From positions 8,109,242-8,173,241 of the forward strand of contig NC_135565.1 in the NCBI RefSeq assembly GCF_964340395.1: 64,000 nt of DNA. Reading direction: 5' to 3'. The stretch's first letter is position 1; each line of letters begins with the position of its first letter. Both the position numbers and the translations under genes were made by a program. This stretch comes from Glandiceps talaboti. Taxonomy: Eukaryota > Hemichordata > Enteropneusta > Spengelidae. This document shows, piece by piece, positions 26,469 through 47,285 of this stretch. A model generated the notes under the pieces. The model was not told the origin of the DNA, ran no database searches, and saw only the letters and a program-made list of their open reading frames with translations.

Positions 26469-27970
26469 TACATACATACATACATACATACATACATACA
26501 TACATACATACATACATACATACATACATACATACATACATACATACATACATACATACATACATACATACATACATACATACATACATACATACACACA
26601 CGAAGCCGGAACATATCCGTATACAGAGAAAAGACAGGAGCAAAAGAAAGTGAGGGTAGTGCACTAGTGTGATAGTTTCTAGAGTGGCTGCCGAATACCT
26701 CATTTTATATAGATATTATTAAAGTTAATAACCCAGACTATAGACAATACATCTACAGTTTGATTTTAGAGTATATCACAATTATCAACACAGAATAATG
26801 ATAACATTTAGTTATCATAGAAGCAGTATGAGATAAATCATTGACCCCAAATAAATCAACCAGGTGGTCGCTACGATTTGTCACGTCCAATGTACGTGTG
26901 AAATATTAACCGATGTGATGTCGCATATTCTGTGGGTCTAACATCCTCTGATATGGACTTCTAGCCGGCCACTTCAACTATGTCGTGTTGTAATCGAATG
27001 ATTTCCGTTGTTCGAGCTCTTGCACAATAAAGATCGTCAAATACGACGCGTCAATCATACAATTAGATATTTTCGATTGATTTAGAATCGTGACTTTCAG
27101 TGTAGACCGCAATTGTAAAATTCATTCGATATTTTGATTCTATATAATAGCGTGACAATCGACAACGGACAGTCACAGCCATTATAGACTGAAAGGTCCA
27201 CGTGTAGCCGTTATATTAGGATGACGTAGCATCGTAGCATGAAACGACACTCAGTAACACTAACAGTTTAAACTCACTTTTTTTTGGATTTCCAGCTACC
27301 TTTGCTCAAAGTGCTACACAGAACGATATACTCTGTATAAAATAAAACATGGTCGCTGCAGTATTATTCGACGTATTACTCCATGTAGCCGACAATTCTT
27401 ACCATGTTTAGTCAACGTCACGATTCTATCTACGTATACTCTCTTTCTAGTGTTTATATTTTCAATACGTATATACGTTCGTAGAATTTCGAATTCGTAC
27501 TCACCCTAGGAAACCTTTCTTTGAAGTAGTCTCACGTTCCTACCGATTTAACACCATTGTAAAATCTGTGTGTACGACCTACCATACAGCATCTACCTGT
27601 GCTCGTTTTCCTTATCTGTAGCAGTTTTTAGACAACGGTCAATCATTTATAGACTACGTCACAAAAGGGCATGACCTATCTCTCATCAAAACTATCAGTC
27701 ATTGGTCCTCATACCTTCATCCCACAGAATACTTTAAATTTACGCAGCATAAAATAGCAAAAGTCCTAACAGTTCGCTATTAAGCTCATGGAGCCCAGAA
27801 CCGTGTTACAATCAAGCAAAAAAGTATACATACACACTTACATACCGATACGTACGTACGTACATATGTACACACACACCCACACACACGCACGTACATA
27901 TACATACATACATACATACATACATACATACATACACAGACAGACAGACAGACAGACGCACACGCGCGCG

Positions 27971-28024
<54 letters not shown>

Positions 28025-29197
28025 ATGCATGAGGAGATGAAAATACCACAAGTGTATGGATTAACTATCTATACGTGTACACATACATGTCTATACGTCT
28101 CCTGTCACCAATCTCATGAATCTCGCATTCTCCTTGGGCGAAGCTCTGCAGATATACATGTATGCATCACGTGGTCACTGCAATTTCCCATGTAAACAAA
28201 CCACACAAACAACCAGCTATAACACAGCATTTCCAAATTTATTGTGCATAGAAAATGTCATCGTGTACATTGTAACAACTTTTGGAACAGTATGTTTGGT
28301 ATCACAGGAAAAGTCAAAAATTTGAGCACAGAACGGCAAAAGTGCAAAGACGACACGCGACCGTAAAGATGAATTCCTAAATCTGGTAAAGATATCAAAA
28401 TTACTCTCTCAAACTCACAGATGGCGCAATTTTTTCTAAACGAGAACAAAGCATATCCTGTACATTTCTGTTATTTTAATGAAGTACTCTACGCAATACA
28501 AGGGCGCCCTCATTTTTCAGCTGAAATACATTTGTTATATCAATTATATGAACATCAAACGGACATCTTACATATTATGGTAATGACAAGAACTGATTGA
28601 ATATTGGTAAACATCCAACGAATATTAATTATGCATTTGCATACTTGATTGTCTAAGAAATTAAACATACTAGTAATTCAAATTCAATATAATTTCAATT
28701 GGTACATACATATACGTTAACCATGCATAACATAGTGCACATGTCTAATGAAATGTGCTTATATTTTAATTAGTAATTTCCATAATTAATGGATTTTCAT
28801 CTGTATTGTGCAAGTTAATCTACCTGTGTTCGCCTGGTTTTACCGACATTGTTAAAGTGCCCACAGAAATCTATGCAAATATTAACTTAAGGCACACACA
28901 AACACATTCTCACAGCAGTTACCAGCTGCCTCAGAATTAAATATATGTTAAAAACCTATTGTAAATGTTATTGGTAAACGACCGCTCCTGGAGTTTAATT
29001 TGGTTAAAATCATTATCAAAAATGATATTGCGTGCCCCCCCCCCTTCGGACCAACACATTTGTCAAGCCCTCATCCCCTCGCACCCCAATTTTTCGTGCC
29101 CCCGCATCCAATTTTCTCTTCAGCCCCCTCCCTTTCCCGAGGCACAGTTGACATATATTTGTAGGATTTTCTAGTACTGGATTTGCAACATTGTTGA
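26030..29197. other. Intergenic with simple repeats
   Basis: No gene recognised. It contains (CA)n then (CATA)n at 26361-26600, a mixed (ACGT)n/(CA)n/(CATA)n/(CAGA)n tract at 27840-28022, and a C-homopolymer at about 29035-29044. All long frames here come from the repeats. Confidence 0.5.
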
Positions 29198-29305
29198 TTA
29201 CTTTTTTTTCTCCTTGTTGCGATTGGATGAGATAACCGCGGCAGTACCAACAACGGCTGCAGCTACAGCAACAATACCAGCCCCAATTAACATGGCATTG
29301 TCGAC
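29198..29305 (-). CDS. LRAT-like gene exon 2: transmembrane anchor
   Basis: 108 bp including TAA. It encodes VDNAMLIGAG, an Ala/Val-rich hydrophobic helix, and the lysine-rich end. This exon is too short to appear as a long open frame and was found from the acceptor and hydrophobicity. Confidence 0.88.
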   Translation of the reverse strand, partial: VDNAMLIGAGIVAVAAAVVGTAAVISSNRNKEKKK

Positions 29306-30532
29306 CTAGAAAGATAAAAATGACACAAACATGTACGCGTGGCCGCCCATTTTACAGAAAATGTCATGTAGTCAAACGTGTAAAATAATTCTTGGTATCT
29401 AATATTCGTTCACTGTAGATCACACCACAGATATTGTAGCCGTAGTATATATGGTGCTATTATATATATGTTTGGCGCCAAAAATGGAAGCAACACAGTC
29501 TTATTAACTTAGTACAAAATGGGGCCAGGTTGCGCATGATTAAATACAATTGCTGAGGCTTATATTCAGAGCATTAAATACTTGAATATAATACAAGAAA
29601 CGCTTTATATAGAACTGAACTTTTAGTGCATAAATGACGATTGATATAAAAATGTGACTATGCAAAGAATACTACTCTCAGATATCTTTCCAAAAAATTT
29701 ATGTAAATAATTTTACAGAAAATGAATAGTTTTAAATTTATAGAAATTGATTTCTCGATTCTATTAATTAGCAAAGTGTAATTAATTAATTAATTAATTA
29801 AAATTAAATTACGATACATTCATCACAGAAATACGTATCACTGAAAGTAGAATGAAATAAAGCAAAATATTTTTTACCTAAATCGCACACCAGTGGTAAG
29901 ATCATTTTGATTCGAACAAATTCCCAACTAGACGCCCATAAAATATTATGGCAATCGGTCCAGCGGCACCATTTTATTTCATGGTTCATGACTTAGTTGA
30001 AAAGGTTCAACGTTTAGATAAAATCTAAATGTAATGATAGAAGTCTGATTGCATATTTGTTTCAACCTTTTCTATAGTGGACTGAGTTTTAACGTACCTG
30101 GTCACTCTCTTCTATTCCATATCGACACCAGGAAGCAAAATGCTCGCAGTTATTCCATAGGACGTTGTACTCGATTTCACCCAATTTTGAAAAAGCCCGC
30201 TTGACAATATCACGTTTCCTCGCTGGGCACCGCTTGCGATCCTTCGAATTATTGATTTCTACACTACAACCACGTACAATTTCCAAAAAATCATCACACT
30301 TGATTGCTGCCTTGTTAAACTGCTTACCCGAGATGGAAAACGATCCACTATGGCTTCCCCTCTCGTCTCCGGTGTCGTCTACGCCAGCCATGTGGATAAC
30401 TTGACCATTACCTACGTACACTCCCCAGTGTGAATAAAGACCACGGGGGAATTTCAATAAATCACCTGCTTCACATCTATCCAACACCGCCATATTGTGG
30501 TCGTTGTAATTGGTATGACAGTTAGAAGCCAT
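29198..30532 (-). CDS. LRAT-domain (PLAAT/HRASLS-like) acyltransferase with C-terminal membrane anchor
   Basis: Two coding exons, 30532-30098 and 29305-29198, joined in phase 0 (GACCAG|GTACGT ... TTTCTAG|GTCGAC), give a 180-residue protein. LRAT-superfamily thiol enzymes act as phospholipases or acyltransferases on phospholipids at membranes. The NC-loop order is intact: His35 in LYSHWGVYVG, His47 in VIHMAG, and the nucleophile Cys129 in NNCEHFASWCRYG. The second exon encodes NAMLIGAGIVAVAAAVVG and further hydrophobic residues, then a basic tail (NRNKEKKK), a tail anchor like that of vertebrate PLAAT proteins. Length suits the family. The first ATG of the open frame is at 30532; the farther upstream start codon reads TTG and is not used. 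Substrate preference cannot be read from sequence. Confidence 0.92.
30098..30532 (-). CDS. LRAT-like gene exon 1: catalytic domain
   Basis: 145 codons from ATG 30532 to donor CAG|GTACGT, containing His35, His47 and Cys129 of the LRAT fold. Confidence 0.93.
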
Positions 30533-30739
30533 GTTTTGATTAAAACGAAAATGAAATTTGCGATCGGCCACTATCGAAGCCCAACGGAGTATATACTGTA
30601 CAGTACACCGAGCAGTGAGTTGCGTCTGTATTGGTAGAGGCAACGATCGCTGTCGTTTGTTCGCTAGTCCGCTAGTTGTAAGCTCAGTGCAAACGAAGAA
30701 CGGTCCTATGTTGAGCACAGTTACGTAGAGGGACAATTT

Positions 30740-32128
30740 CTAACAATACCGAGAATACGAACGTTAACGTGTGAAGTTCCAGTTACTTCAGCTCCTTATA
30801 CTTTATCAGGTGGTAACTGCACATGCGTGATGTAATCATTCTCGCAAACCAGAGCTATTTCCTAAAAACCGTTCAACGGCACGGCAGCTATTGCTGCAAA
30901 ATTTGCTGCCATAAACTAGTTCCAATCATGCGTATTAGCCTTGTTTATCTACACTGCCATTTGTGAATGTATGATAGTGAACGGTATCTGAAGTACGCCC
31001 AAAACACGGCGGATCGTAATTTTTATGTGCGTTTTTCGCTAACAAAATCGAATTTAAACATGGCGGAGGTAAGGGGAGAACCATTTGATTTCGGGGGGGG
31101 GGGATTTTTGAAAAAAAAATTGTCGGCAGGTGGAGGAAAACAAATAATATGATCCCATAAGCTTAATAGCTTGAGAAAAAAAATGTTCAAACAGACAGAA
31201 AGTAAAAAAAACTTGTAGTGACGTGCTGAAATCAGCTAAATTTGGGTGGTAATATAATAAAGGGAAGGGGACTCCAAACACCATCAATATATAAATAGGT
31301 GTATGACATTGCGTTTACCATATAACCACGTACACGGTTGTTAATCCAAGTTGTTAATAAGTGGAAGCGTGTTGGCAAAGCAGGTTCAAACTTGATTATT
31401 TTGTTAAATTGGTTTAAAGGTCAGTTAGTCAAGTCACCGGTTTGTCAAGGTTATTGACCCTGATATTAGAATAGTTTAGCAGGGAAGACATTGGCGATAC
31501 GTCCCCTGGCCGATACCTAGTTGACCCTTCTTTTAAGACGTTTCGGACCGGCTGTTGAGGTCCTTCATCAGTCGCAGTTATGTCTAACTAGACAGCGTTC
31601 TCGCAATTGTTTGGCTTAAAATTTAATATTGTTCATCAAGCAGAGATGCTAGTATTTCAATCACATTATGATCAGCAAGGCTATTTTCAGCCTTGCTTTT
31701 AGAGGCAGAGGACTTCAGTTTAGTTGTGACAAGTATGTCTTTAAGATTTTTGTTTCGTTCTTTTCTGTGCTACGATTGGTTTGGTCGGGTAGAGTTGTTC
31801 AAGGTTACATTATTTTCTAGCAGTTCCCAATATTTTGTTAATGCGTCTTTTAGTTTAGATGTTTTGAAGTTGGGACTATATATGTTCTTTTGAAGACGAG
31901 AGGAATCCCTTGAGTTGGAGTCTGATTTTGGAGATAAGTCTCCCTATTCTCATAATGAACCTAACGAGCAAATCACTTCTGATTTGTTGTATCCTCTTTG
32001 TGTCAATTTGTTTATGAAGAATTTCAATTTGTTTTGGAAAGCTTCTTCGTTATTTGCACGTTCACACCTCATTGTTTCGCCTTTAATATAAAAAAAAAAC
32101 ATTAATAGACCGAATTTGATTGACTTGA
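30740..32128. other. Intergenic; possible retroelement debris
   Basis: No gene recognised. A G-homopolymer lies at about 31094-31103. The segment 31535-31580 (GACGTTTCGGAC, then GGTCCTTCATCAG) resembles a motif common in dispersed retroelement ends, which is weak evidence only. Confidence 0.35.
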
Positions 32129-33190
32129 TTGTCTGTGGAGGTACAGAAAGTGTCAGTCGGTTTAAATTGTATTCCTACTTCAACGCTCAATGAATCTGGT
32201 TTCAATGTTGTTCCCGGATGGAATGAGCATGTGCGTAACTTTCATAATGCTGCTCGTGATGCTTTCAAAATGTGGGTGGTAAATGGCAGACCCAAATCAG
32301 GCCCATTGTTTGGACTCATGTGGAAAACCCGTACTAAATTTAAACAGGCCCTTAGATCATTTAAAAAAGATGAGGGCTGATGCCATGGTCAATAACTTAA
32401 CACTTGGGGGTTCACGTAAGTTTTGGAATTCAGTGCATATTACGATGGGTGGCCATTCCACTCTTCCAACCAGTGTGGGTGGTAGTAATGGTCATGGAAA
32501 TATAGCAAACATGTGGAAAAAGCATTATGAGAGTCTACTTCTGTCAAAAACAGTTATGATAAAGCATTTGTTTTGTCCTCGTTTGACAGAGTTGATTTTC
32601 ATGATGCAATGGTGGTTACTGCCAATGAGATTAAAGAGTGTGTAAACAAATTTGAAAAGGGAAAAGCATGTGGTAATGATGGCATCGCCTCGGAGCACCT
32701 GATTTATGCTGACCCTATTCTTACTGTTATTTTGAGCTTGTGTTTTACTAGCTTTTTCATCCATGGTTTTTTACCAGAGATGTTTATGCATGCAGTTATT
32801 TGGTCTAAGGACCTTACATCAGCGGATAATTATAGGCCTATCGCATTGGTAACGGCCATTTCGAAATTGTTGGAATTGTGTATTTTATCACGTATTGTAA
32901 CTTTAATTGAACCCAGCGATCTACAATTTGGATTTAAAAGTAATCACTCTACAGATATGTGTATTTTTATACTCAAAGAAATTATGGATTTTTACAAGCG
33001 ACATAATACACCTGTATTTTTGTGTTTCATAGACGCCACAAAGGCTTTTGATAGGATTAATCATTGGACATTATTTAGAAAATTGATTTATAGGGGCATT
33101 CCATCATTTATAGCCCGCATTTTACATTATTGGTATAGTAAACAATTACTTTTTGTACGTTGGGCTTCTGCAGTGTCATCACCTAGTTAA
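32129..33190 (+). pseudogene. LINE reverse transcriptase relic (CR1/L2/jockey-type)
   Basis: The region keeps recognisable reverse-transcriptase blocks, spread over two reading frames with at least two frame changes: frame 2 to about 32380, frame 3 to about 32560, frame 2 again to 33190. Motifs seen: KGKACGNDGIASEHL, NYRPIALVTAISKLLE (RT block 1-2), QFGFKSNHSTD (Q-G-F-x-x-x-x-S-T-D), and FIDATKAFDRINHWTLF (block with the catalytic Asp of motif A). The YADD-box half of RT and the endonuclease are absent, so both ends are truncated. It is an inactive copy of an APE-type non-LTR retrotransposon; the exact clade is uncertain. Confidence 0.85.
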
Positions 33191-34904
33191 ACTTGACAGA
33201 CTGAGTGCAACAATCCCAAGACGGTGAGCGTGGCATCTGGAAAATATATGTATGTGAGGTATTTGCTTCCATTTGGCTGTGGAAATCATGATCGCCGTTG
33301 AGGGTGCTAATTTGATGAGATTTGATTTATCGCGTATACAGGTACATAAATATACTTACTTACAGGTGATGCAATACTCTTGAGGGTGAACGATATTATG
33401 AGTAAGTTATTGTACCTAACAAAGTATTTTCAAAAAAAGCCTTGAAAAGGATGAAGGACTTGAGTAATAATAACGTAACTGTTGTACAACCAATACGAGA
33501 ACTTTTGCCAGGTGTGTTGATTGATACTCATAGATCTAAATTTACCATTGTATTGCTAGCACCCCTAAAATGTTATTTCTAAGCAACTTATTTAGCAAAC
33601 CTATCATATTAGGGGGGAGGGGTCTTTATGAGCGTACACTTCACATAGTACATTTAGTGCCATGACTAAGAAAATCTCATTTCGATCGACAAGTGTTTGG
33701 GTCATCGTCATAACACCATATGATATGTTTACCAACATAACCTATGACCTTCGTCAAAGTGTTGACCTACGTCACTATGAGATCATAGCTGTGAGTGTCC
33801 TTAAAACAATCATCTCATTTCAATGAATTACTTTTGACAGAAATAACAGTGATTCATAAACAGAATAAGAATGTGAAAAACGCCAGGGTCACTGAATGCC
33901 TTTGTTGTAAACAATGCGTGACATAGTTTTAAGGTCATCCTTGTGCTGAGTAGAACTCATAAAGAAACTGTCCCTTCACAAAAGGTGAACTGACGAGTGG
34001 TGCGGTGTGGTGAAAGTAGTAAAAAAACTCCTATTGACAAAGTATGCAAATTAGTCTAAGCTTGCTCCAACAAGAGGACATATATGACCCCGCATAGGCC
34101 CTTAGTTACTATACGAATAACACGGTGGTGTGTTGTGATTAGAGCTTGACTTTCTAGATCTTTTCACGTTGTTCTTACGGCAAAAAAGTGTGATCGGTGG
34201 CAGAGACGTTGGTGGAGGAATCTCAGTGGTGATTTTCCGAAGAGAGTAAAAGAAAGTTTAAAATCTTATTAAGGTTAGTATACGTAAATATTGATATCAA
34301 TGGTGACGAACACAGTGCGTGGTGTCAACATTCAATGGGTGACACCACAAACACGACATGTTCGGTCCGCATAGAAAGCAACCATTTAAATATTAATGTT
34401 TTAGTGAAAATCGTCTCCATAATATTCTCATCGAGTTTGTCACCTCAGTTTTTCTAACATAAATATTTCTGATCAATACTACTAATATGTGTGATTTCTT
34501 CAATCTGTGCATTGTGGTATTTATATTAATACCAAAAATCAACACCGTGTCAAACACCTTTAAATAGCAATGTTCAATACGTAGAAAGACGTTACTACAG
34601 ACAGTGCACCCATGTGTAAGAACAATGGCATCGGGTAGTTTAGCTAGGGCACAGTTTTTATAGTAACAATATCTGTATATTTGTACATGTTAAATTACTA
34701 TTAGTACTAATTTTGTTTGCCATATCGATATTTATGTAATAATCTGATACGTATTCTTTAATTACAACATTGGTCTTAAAAAATACGCAGTGCCTAAGAT
34801 GTAAGAGTATATGATCAAAGCTGGATCAAAACAATCCTTATCCAAATTTCATAAGTTTTTATATTTATTAATTCTATAATTCCATAATTTGATGTCACTG
34901 GCAG
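33191..34904. other. Intergenic
   Basis: No gene or strong repeat recognised in this stretch. Confidence 0.4.
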
Positions 34905-35460
34905 TCAGCTGAGTCAGTCAGTCAGTCAGTCAGTCAGTCAGTTAGTCAATCAGCCAGTCAGACAGACAGTCAGTCAGTCAGTCAGTCAGTCAGTCAGACA
35001 GTCAGACAGTCAGTCAGTCAGTCAGTCAGTCAGTCAGTCAGTCGGTCGAGAGTCGGTCGGACGGTCGGTCGGTCGGTCAGTCAGTCAGTCAGTCAGTCAG
35101 TCAGTCAGTCGGTCGGTCGCTCGGCTAGTCAGTCACTCAGTCACTCAGTCACTCAGTCATTCACTCACTCACTCACTCACTCACTCACTCACTCACTCAC
35201 TCACTCACTCACTCACTCACTCAGACAGTCAGTCAGTCAGTCAGTCAGTCAGTCAGTCAGTCAGTCAGTCAGTCAGTCAGTCGGTCGGTCGGTCGGTCGG
35301 TCGGTCGGTCTGTCGGTTGGTCAGTCAGTCAGTCAGTGAGTCGGTCGGTCGGTCGGTCAGTCAGTCATTCAGTCAGTTGGTCGGTCGGTTAGTCAGTCAG
35401 TCAGTCAGTCGGTCGGTTAGTCAGTCACTCAGTTAGTCAGTCAGTCAGCCAGTCAGTTAG
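34905..35460. repeat. Tetranucleotide array (GTCA / GTCG / CTCA), about 550 bp
   Basis: A long array of related tetranucleotides: blocks of CAGT, CGGT and CACT alternate, so point changes have spread in patches through the array. Confidence 0.95.
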
Positions 35461-35917
35461 ACGGGTTTATATCAGATACATTAGCAGATTAATTGGTCGC
35501 GAAGTATTGAAAAAAACAAGTCCTAACTCATTACACCTGTCGTAATATCTTCAATAGAACTAATATTATGGACTGCTTTTATCAATTGCTGAGGTTGATT
35601 TATATCTTCTTAACTTATCCATCAAAATGTACGTCAGAGAATTTTAATATGGACCATTCATGAGATACGTTACACATGTATTCGAGAAGTCTTTGATACG
35701 CGTACGAAAATAGTACCCTTGTTATGTAAGTGTTTTCGAGTGTGTCAGAGATGTTAGCTAACTTTAAAAGTAGCTGGGTCAAATTGGAAGGAGGCGGTAA
35801 CACCTACAAAGGGGACTAACGAATCCATCTATGCATCAATGGATATATATAGTTGAATTTTTAAACATAAATTCCTGAAAAGTAGCTGGCAGAAAATTGC
35901 TGAGTAGCCTGTTGTTT

Positions 35918-36120
35918 TTGGCGGCTACCGGCCTTTATCTAAATCCCTGTGTGTACGGTAATTTTCAAATTGTCAGCTACATTCCTTGTCTACATCCCTG
36001 TGTGTACGGGTTATTTTGCCGGCTACCGGCCTTTATCTACATCCCTCAGCTGTATGTACGGTTATTTTGTCAGCTACATCGCTTGTCTACATCCCTGTGT
36101 GTACGGTTGTTTTGCCGGCC
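35918..36120. repeat. Short tandem minisatellite, about 4 units
   Basis: Units containing ATCCCTGTGTGTACGG and TTTTGCCGGCTACCGGCC or TTTTGTCAGCTACAT alternate, so the real period is about two units. No coding function is evident. Confidence 0.75.
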
Positions 36121-36648
36121 TGTTAATGTAAGTGATCTCTCGCCAATTATAAGATTAGGAATGTTTGATAAGATGAGAAGAATGGACAAGGCGTCTTTAT
36201 TAAATCAATAAAGAAAAGAGAGAATTCCATACAGCCTCAGACTGCTAGTGGTCTGAGATATAGCTGAGAGCAAAGTAACCAGGGAAAGAAAAAGAAATAG
36301 TTTTAAAACTCAATGAGTGAATTGATCAATATCACACACAAAAATAAGTTATATTGCAGCACAAAAATTGATCATTCAATCGATCGATCATTCAACCAAA
36401 TAATAAATCAATAAATCAACCGATCGATCGATCGATCAATCAGTTACATGCTCGCTGCCCCCTGTGCCTGTACCTACGGTGCCTATACCCGGCTCTTCAC
36501 CTGTACCCACATACGGTGTCTACGAGTGTTGTGTGTTTGTATAGTATAGTATTTCAAATTCTGTATTTTACGATAACTCAATATCTTGCTGTCTTGTATT
36601 CTTACATTCTAGATTCATCCTGACGTTGATCGTTAAGAACTTTTCACA

Positions 36649-42077
<5,429 letters not shown>

Positions 42078-42252
42078 TAATGACGTTGAGGGCGGGATTT
42101 AGAAAACACAAACATTGTCGCAATGTACAACATTATGAAATTGCATTACATTGATTGGTACGTGAACGATTTACAGTTGTATAGAAAGTGCCAATATCCG
42201 TCCGTATTCCCCCTCTTGTAACAACGTATATTCTTTACTACAAATCAACGAC

Positions 42253-42348
<96 letters not shown>

Positions 42349-42814
42349 CGTGCGTGCGTACAACACGTACGTGCGTGCATGCGTGTGTTTAATGTTATTT
42401 ACCTTTTGCCAGAGAAAGTAAATTGTCTATTAGGACGGGCATGAATCCCTAGCAACTGTACGGTAGCTAGCGTTCAGCCGATATTTGTGTAACCAGTTTC
42501 ATCTTGAAAAATATGTGTTAATGTTACATAAAAAATGCATATGTCTGTTTGACTATCATCGAAAACCTTTATAGTTGAAGAATTAGTAAAAGTACATTTC
42601 TCTTTGTATTAACCATTTGTATTATCTGAGCGTGACTAATTCTATTGTCGATTTAATCAGATGATCATTTATTCCTTTCTAACCATATTGACATATTTTG
42701 ACGAAATGAGCGTTAGTCATATTCAATGTATGTGATGCCACCAAAGACAGTGGCGAAGACAGTGGAGAAGGTCCACCCTCTATGATGCTACAAACAAAAT
42801 ACTGCTAGAGCGTG

Positions 42815-42898
<84 letters not shown>

Positions 42899-43031
42899 TA
42901 TATACATGTGTATATATATATGTTTATATATATTTATATACTAGTATATAACTATATATAATGTATGCACACATATATACATGTATATATATGTTTATAT
43001 ATATAACTATATATAACTATATATATATATA

Positions 43032-43110
<79 letters not shown>

Positions 43111-43287
43111 CTACACTGAGGTTCTGTATAAATACTCAAAATGACATGTGTTGACAACAATGCGGGTGCAAACCAAACTATGACATGAAACGGTTCAATC
43201 ATTTGGTTACCTGCACCTGTCCTACTAGTTCAAGTTGTTAATTCATGGTAGCTTTCTGCTCACTGGATTGATCTCAGACTAGCTCTA
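42078..43287. other. Intergenic with simple repeats
   Basis: (GA)n then (GT)n at about 42256-42356, and long (TA)n-rich tracts at about 42815-42905 and 43010-43110. No gene recognised. Confidence 0.5.
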
Positions 43288-43698
43288 GAGGGACAATCAC
43301 ACAATGTCGCACAAGCTCAATCAAAATTCGTTCGTTTATGACAAACCCCTCCCCTCCCCCTAAACGAACGTTCACAAGTGCTACATCGACACGGTTAGAT
43401 ATGATGTCTTCAACTATATAGCGTCCACACCACTGCGATCGATGCAATGTCAAATCATGATGGTGTAAACACATTAAAATACTATCGTAAACCCAGCACT
43501 GTATATCTCACATTAGAAGTAAATTTAACCAACTTATCAACACCTTAGTGGTAAATACAGAACCTGTTATCAATAAAGGCGTGAAAGTTTTCGAAATTTG
43601 GTTAGAAGTGCAAAAATGAAGTTAGCAATGGCATTGACGCCAGACTCCCCCCCCCCCAAGGAATGAAGCTTGTTTGTGACATTGTGCGATCGTCCCTG
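43288..43698. mobile_element. Probable MITE with imperfect inverted ends
   Basis: The left end (AGGGACAATCACACAATGTC at about 43290) and the right end reverse-complemented (AGGGACGATCGCACAATGTC from about 43697) form inverted repeats extending about 25-30 bp. Element length is about 410 bp. The target duplication is unclear. Confidence 0.45.
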
Positions 43699-46700
<3,002 letters not shown>

Positions 46701-46718
46701 GTCCCCCACCCCCACACT

Positions 46719-46894
46719 AGCATACATACATACATACATACATACATATACACACATACATACATATACACATACATACATACATACATACATACATACA
46801 TACAATGTATATACATACCGTGCAAATGATACATACATACATACATACATACATACATACATACATACATACATACATACATACATACAAACGA

Positions 46895-46923
<29 letters not shown>
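46719..46923. repeat. (CATA)n microsatellite
   Basis: An interrupted tetranucleotide tract. The Met-Tyr-Val-Cys and His-Thr-Tyr frames it creates are artefacts. Confidence 0.95.
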
Positions 46924-46927
<4 letters not shown>

Positions 46928-47285
46928 TCTTTTGGTTATTTGGTATTGATGGCTTGTTGCAAACCGTCATAAATTAATGAAAACCACAGGATATTGGATG
47001 TGAAAATACATCTAGAATCTATTGAATAATTGATTTTGTGTCAGACACCTGCACAGATTATGGATGTATATGTGTTCTAAGGTCCATGGTCAACTATACT
47101 GTCATTGGTTTGATGATAATTTTAAAAAGTGAATCTGTACAAGGAACGGTGTTTATTGGGACATATTATTCCAAATAATATTCAGTTTAATTGAAATTAT
47201 AACTCTGAAGTTGAAATGTACCGGTAGTACAAACCATATTAAAAAGCTGTTACCAAGGTAACAATATAAGCTAAATGTCTTTTGA

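Noticed and set aside
31535-31580. Penelope-like element terminus
   Set aside because: Only a short resemblance; no reverse transcriptase or GIY-YIG endonuclease sequence nearby.
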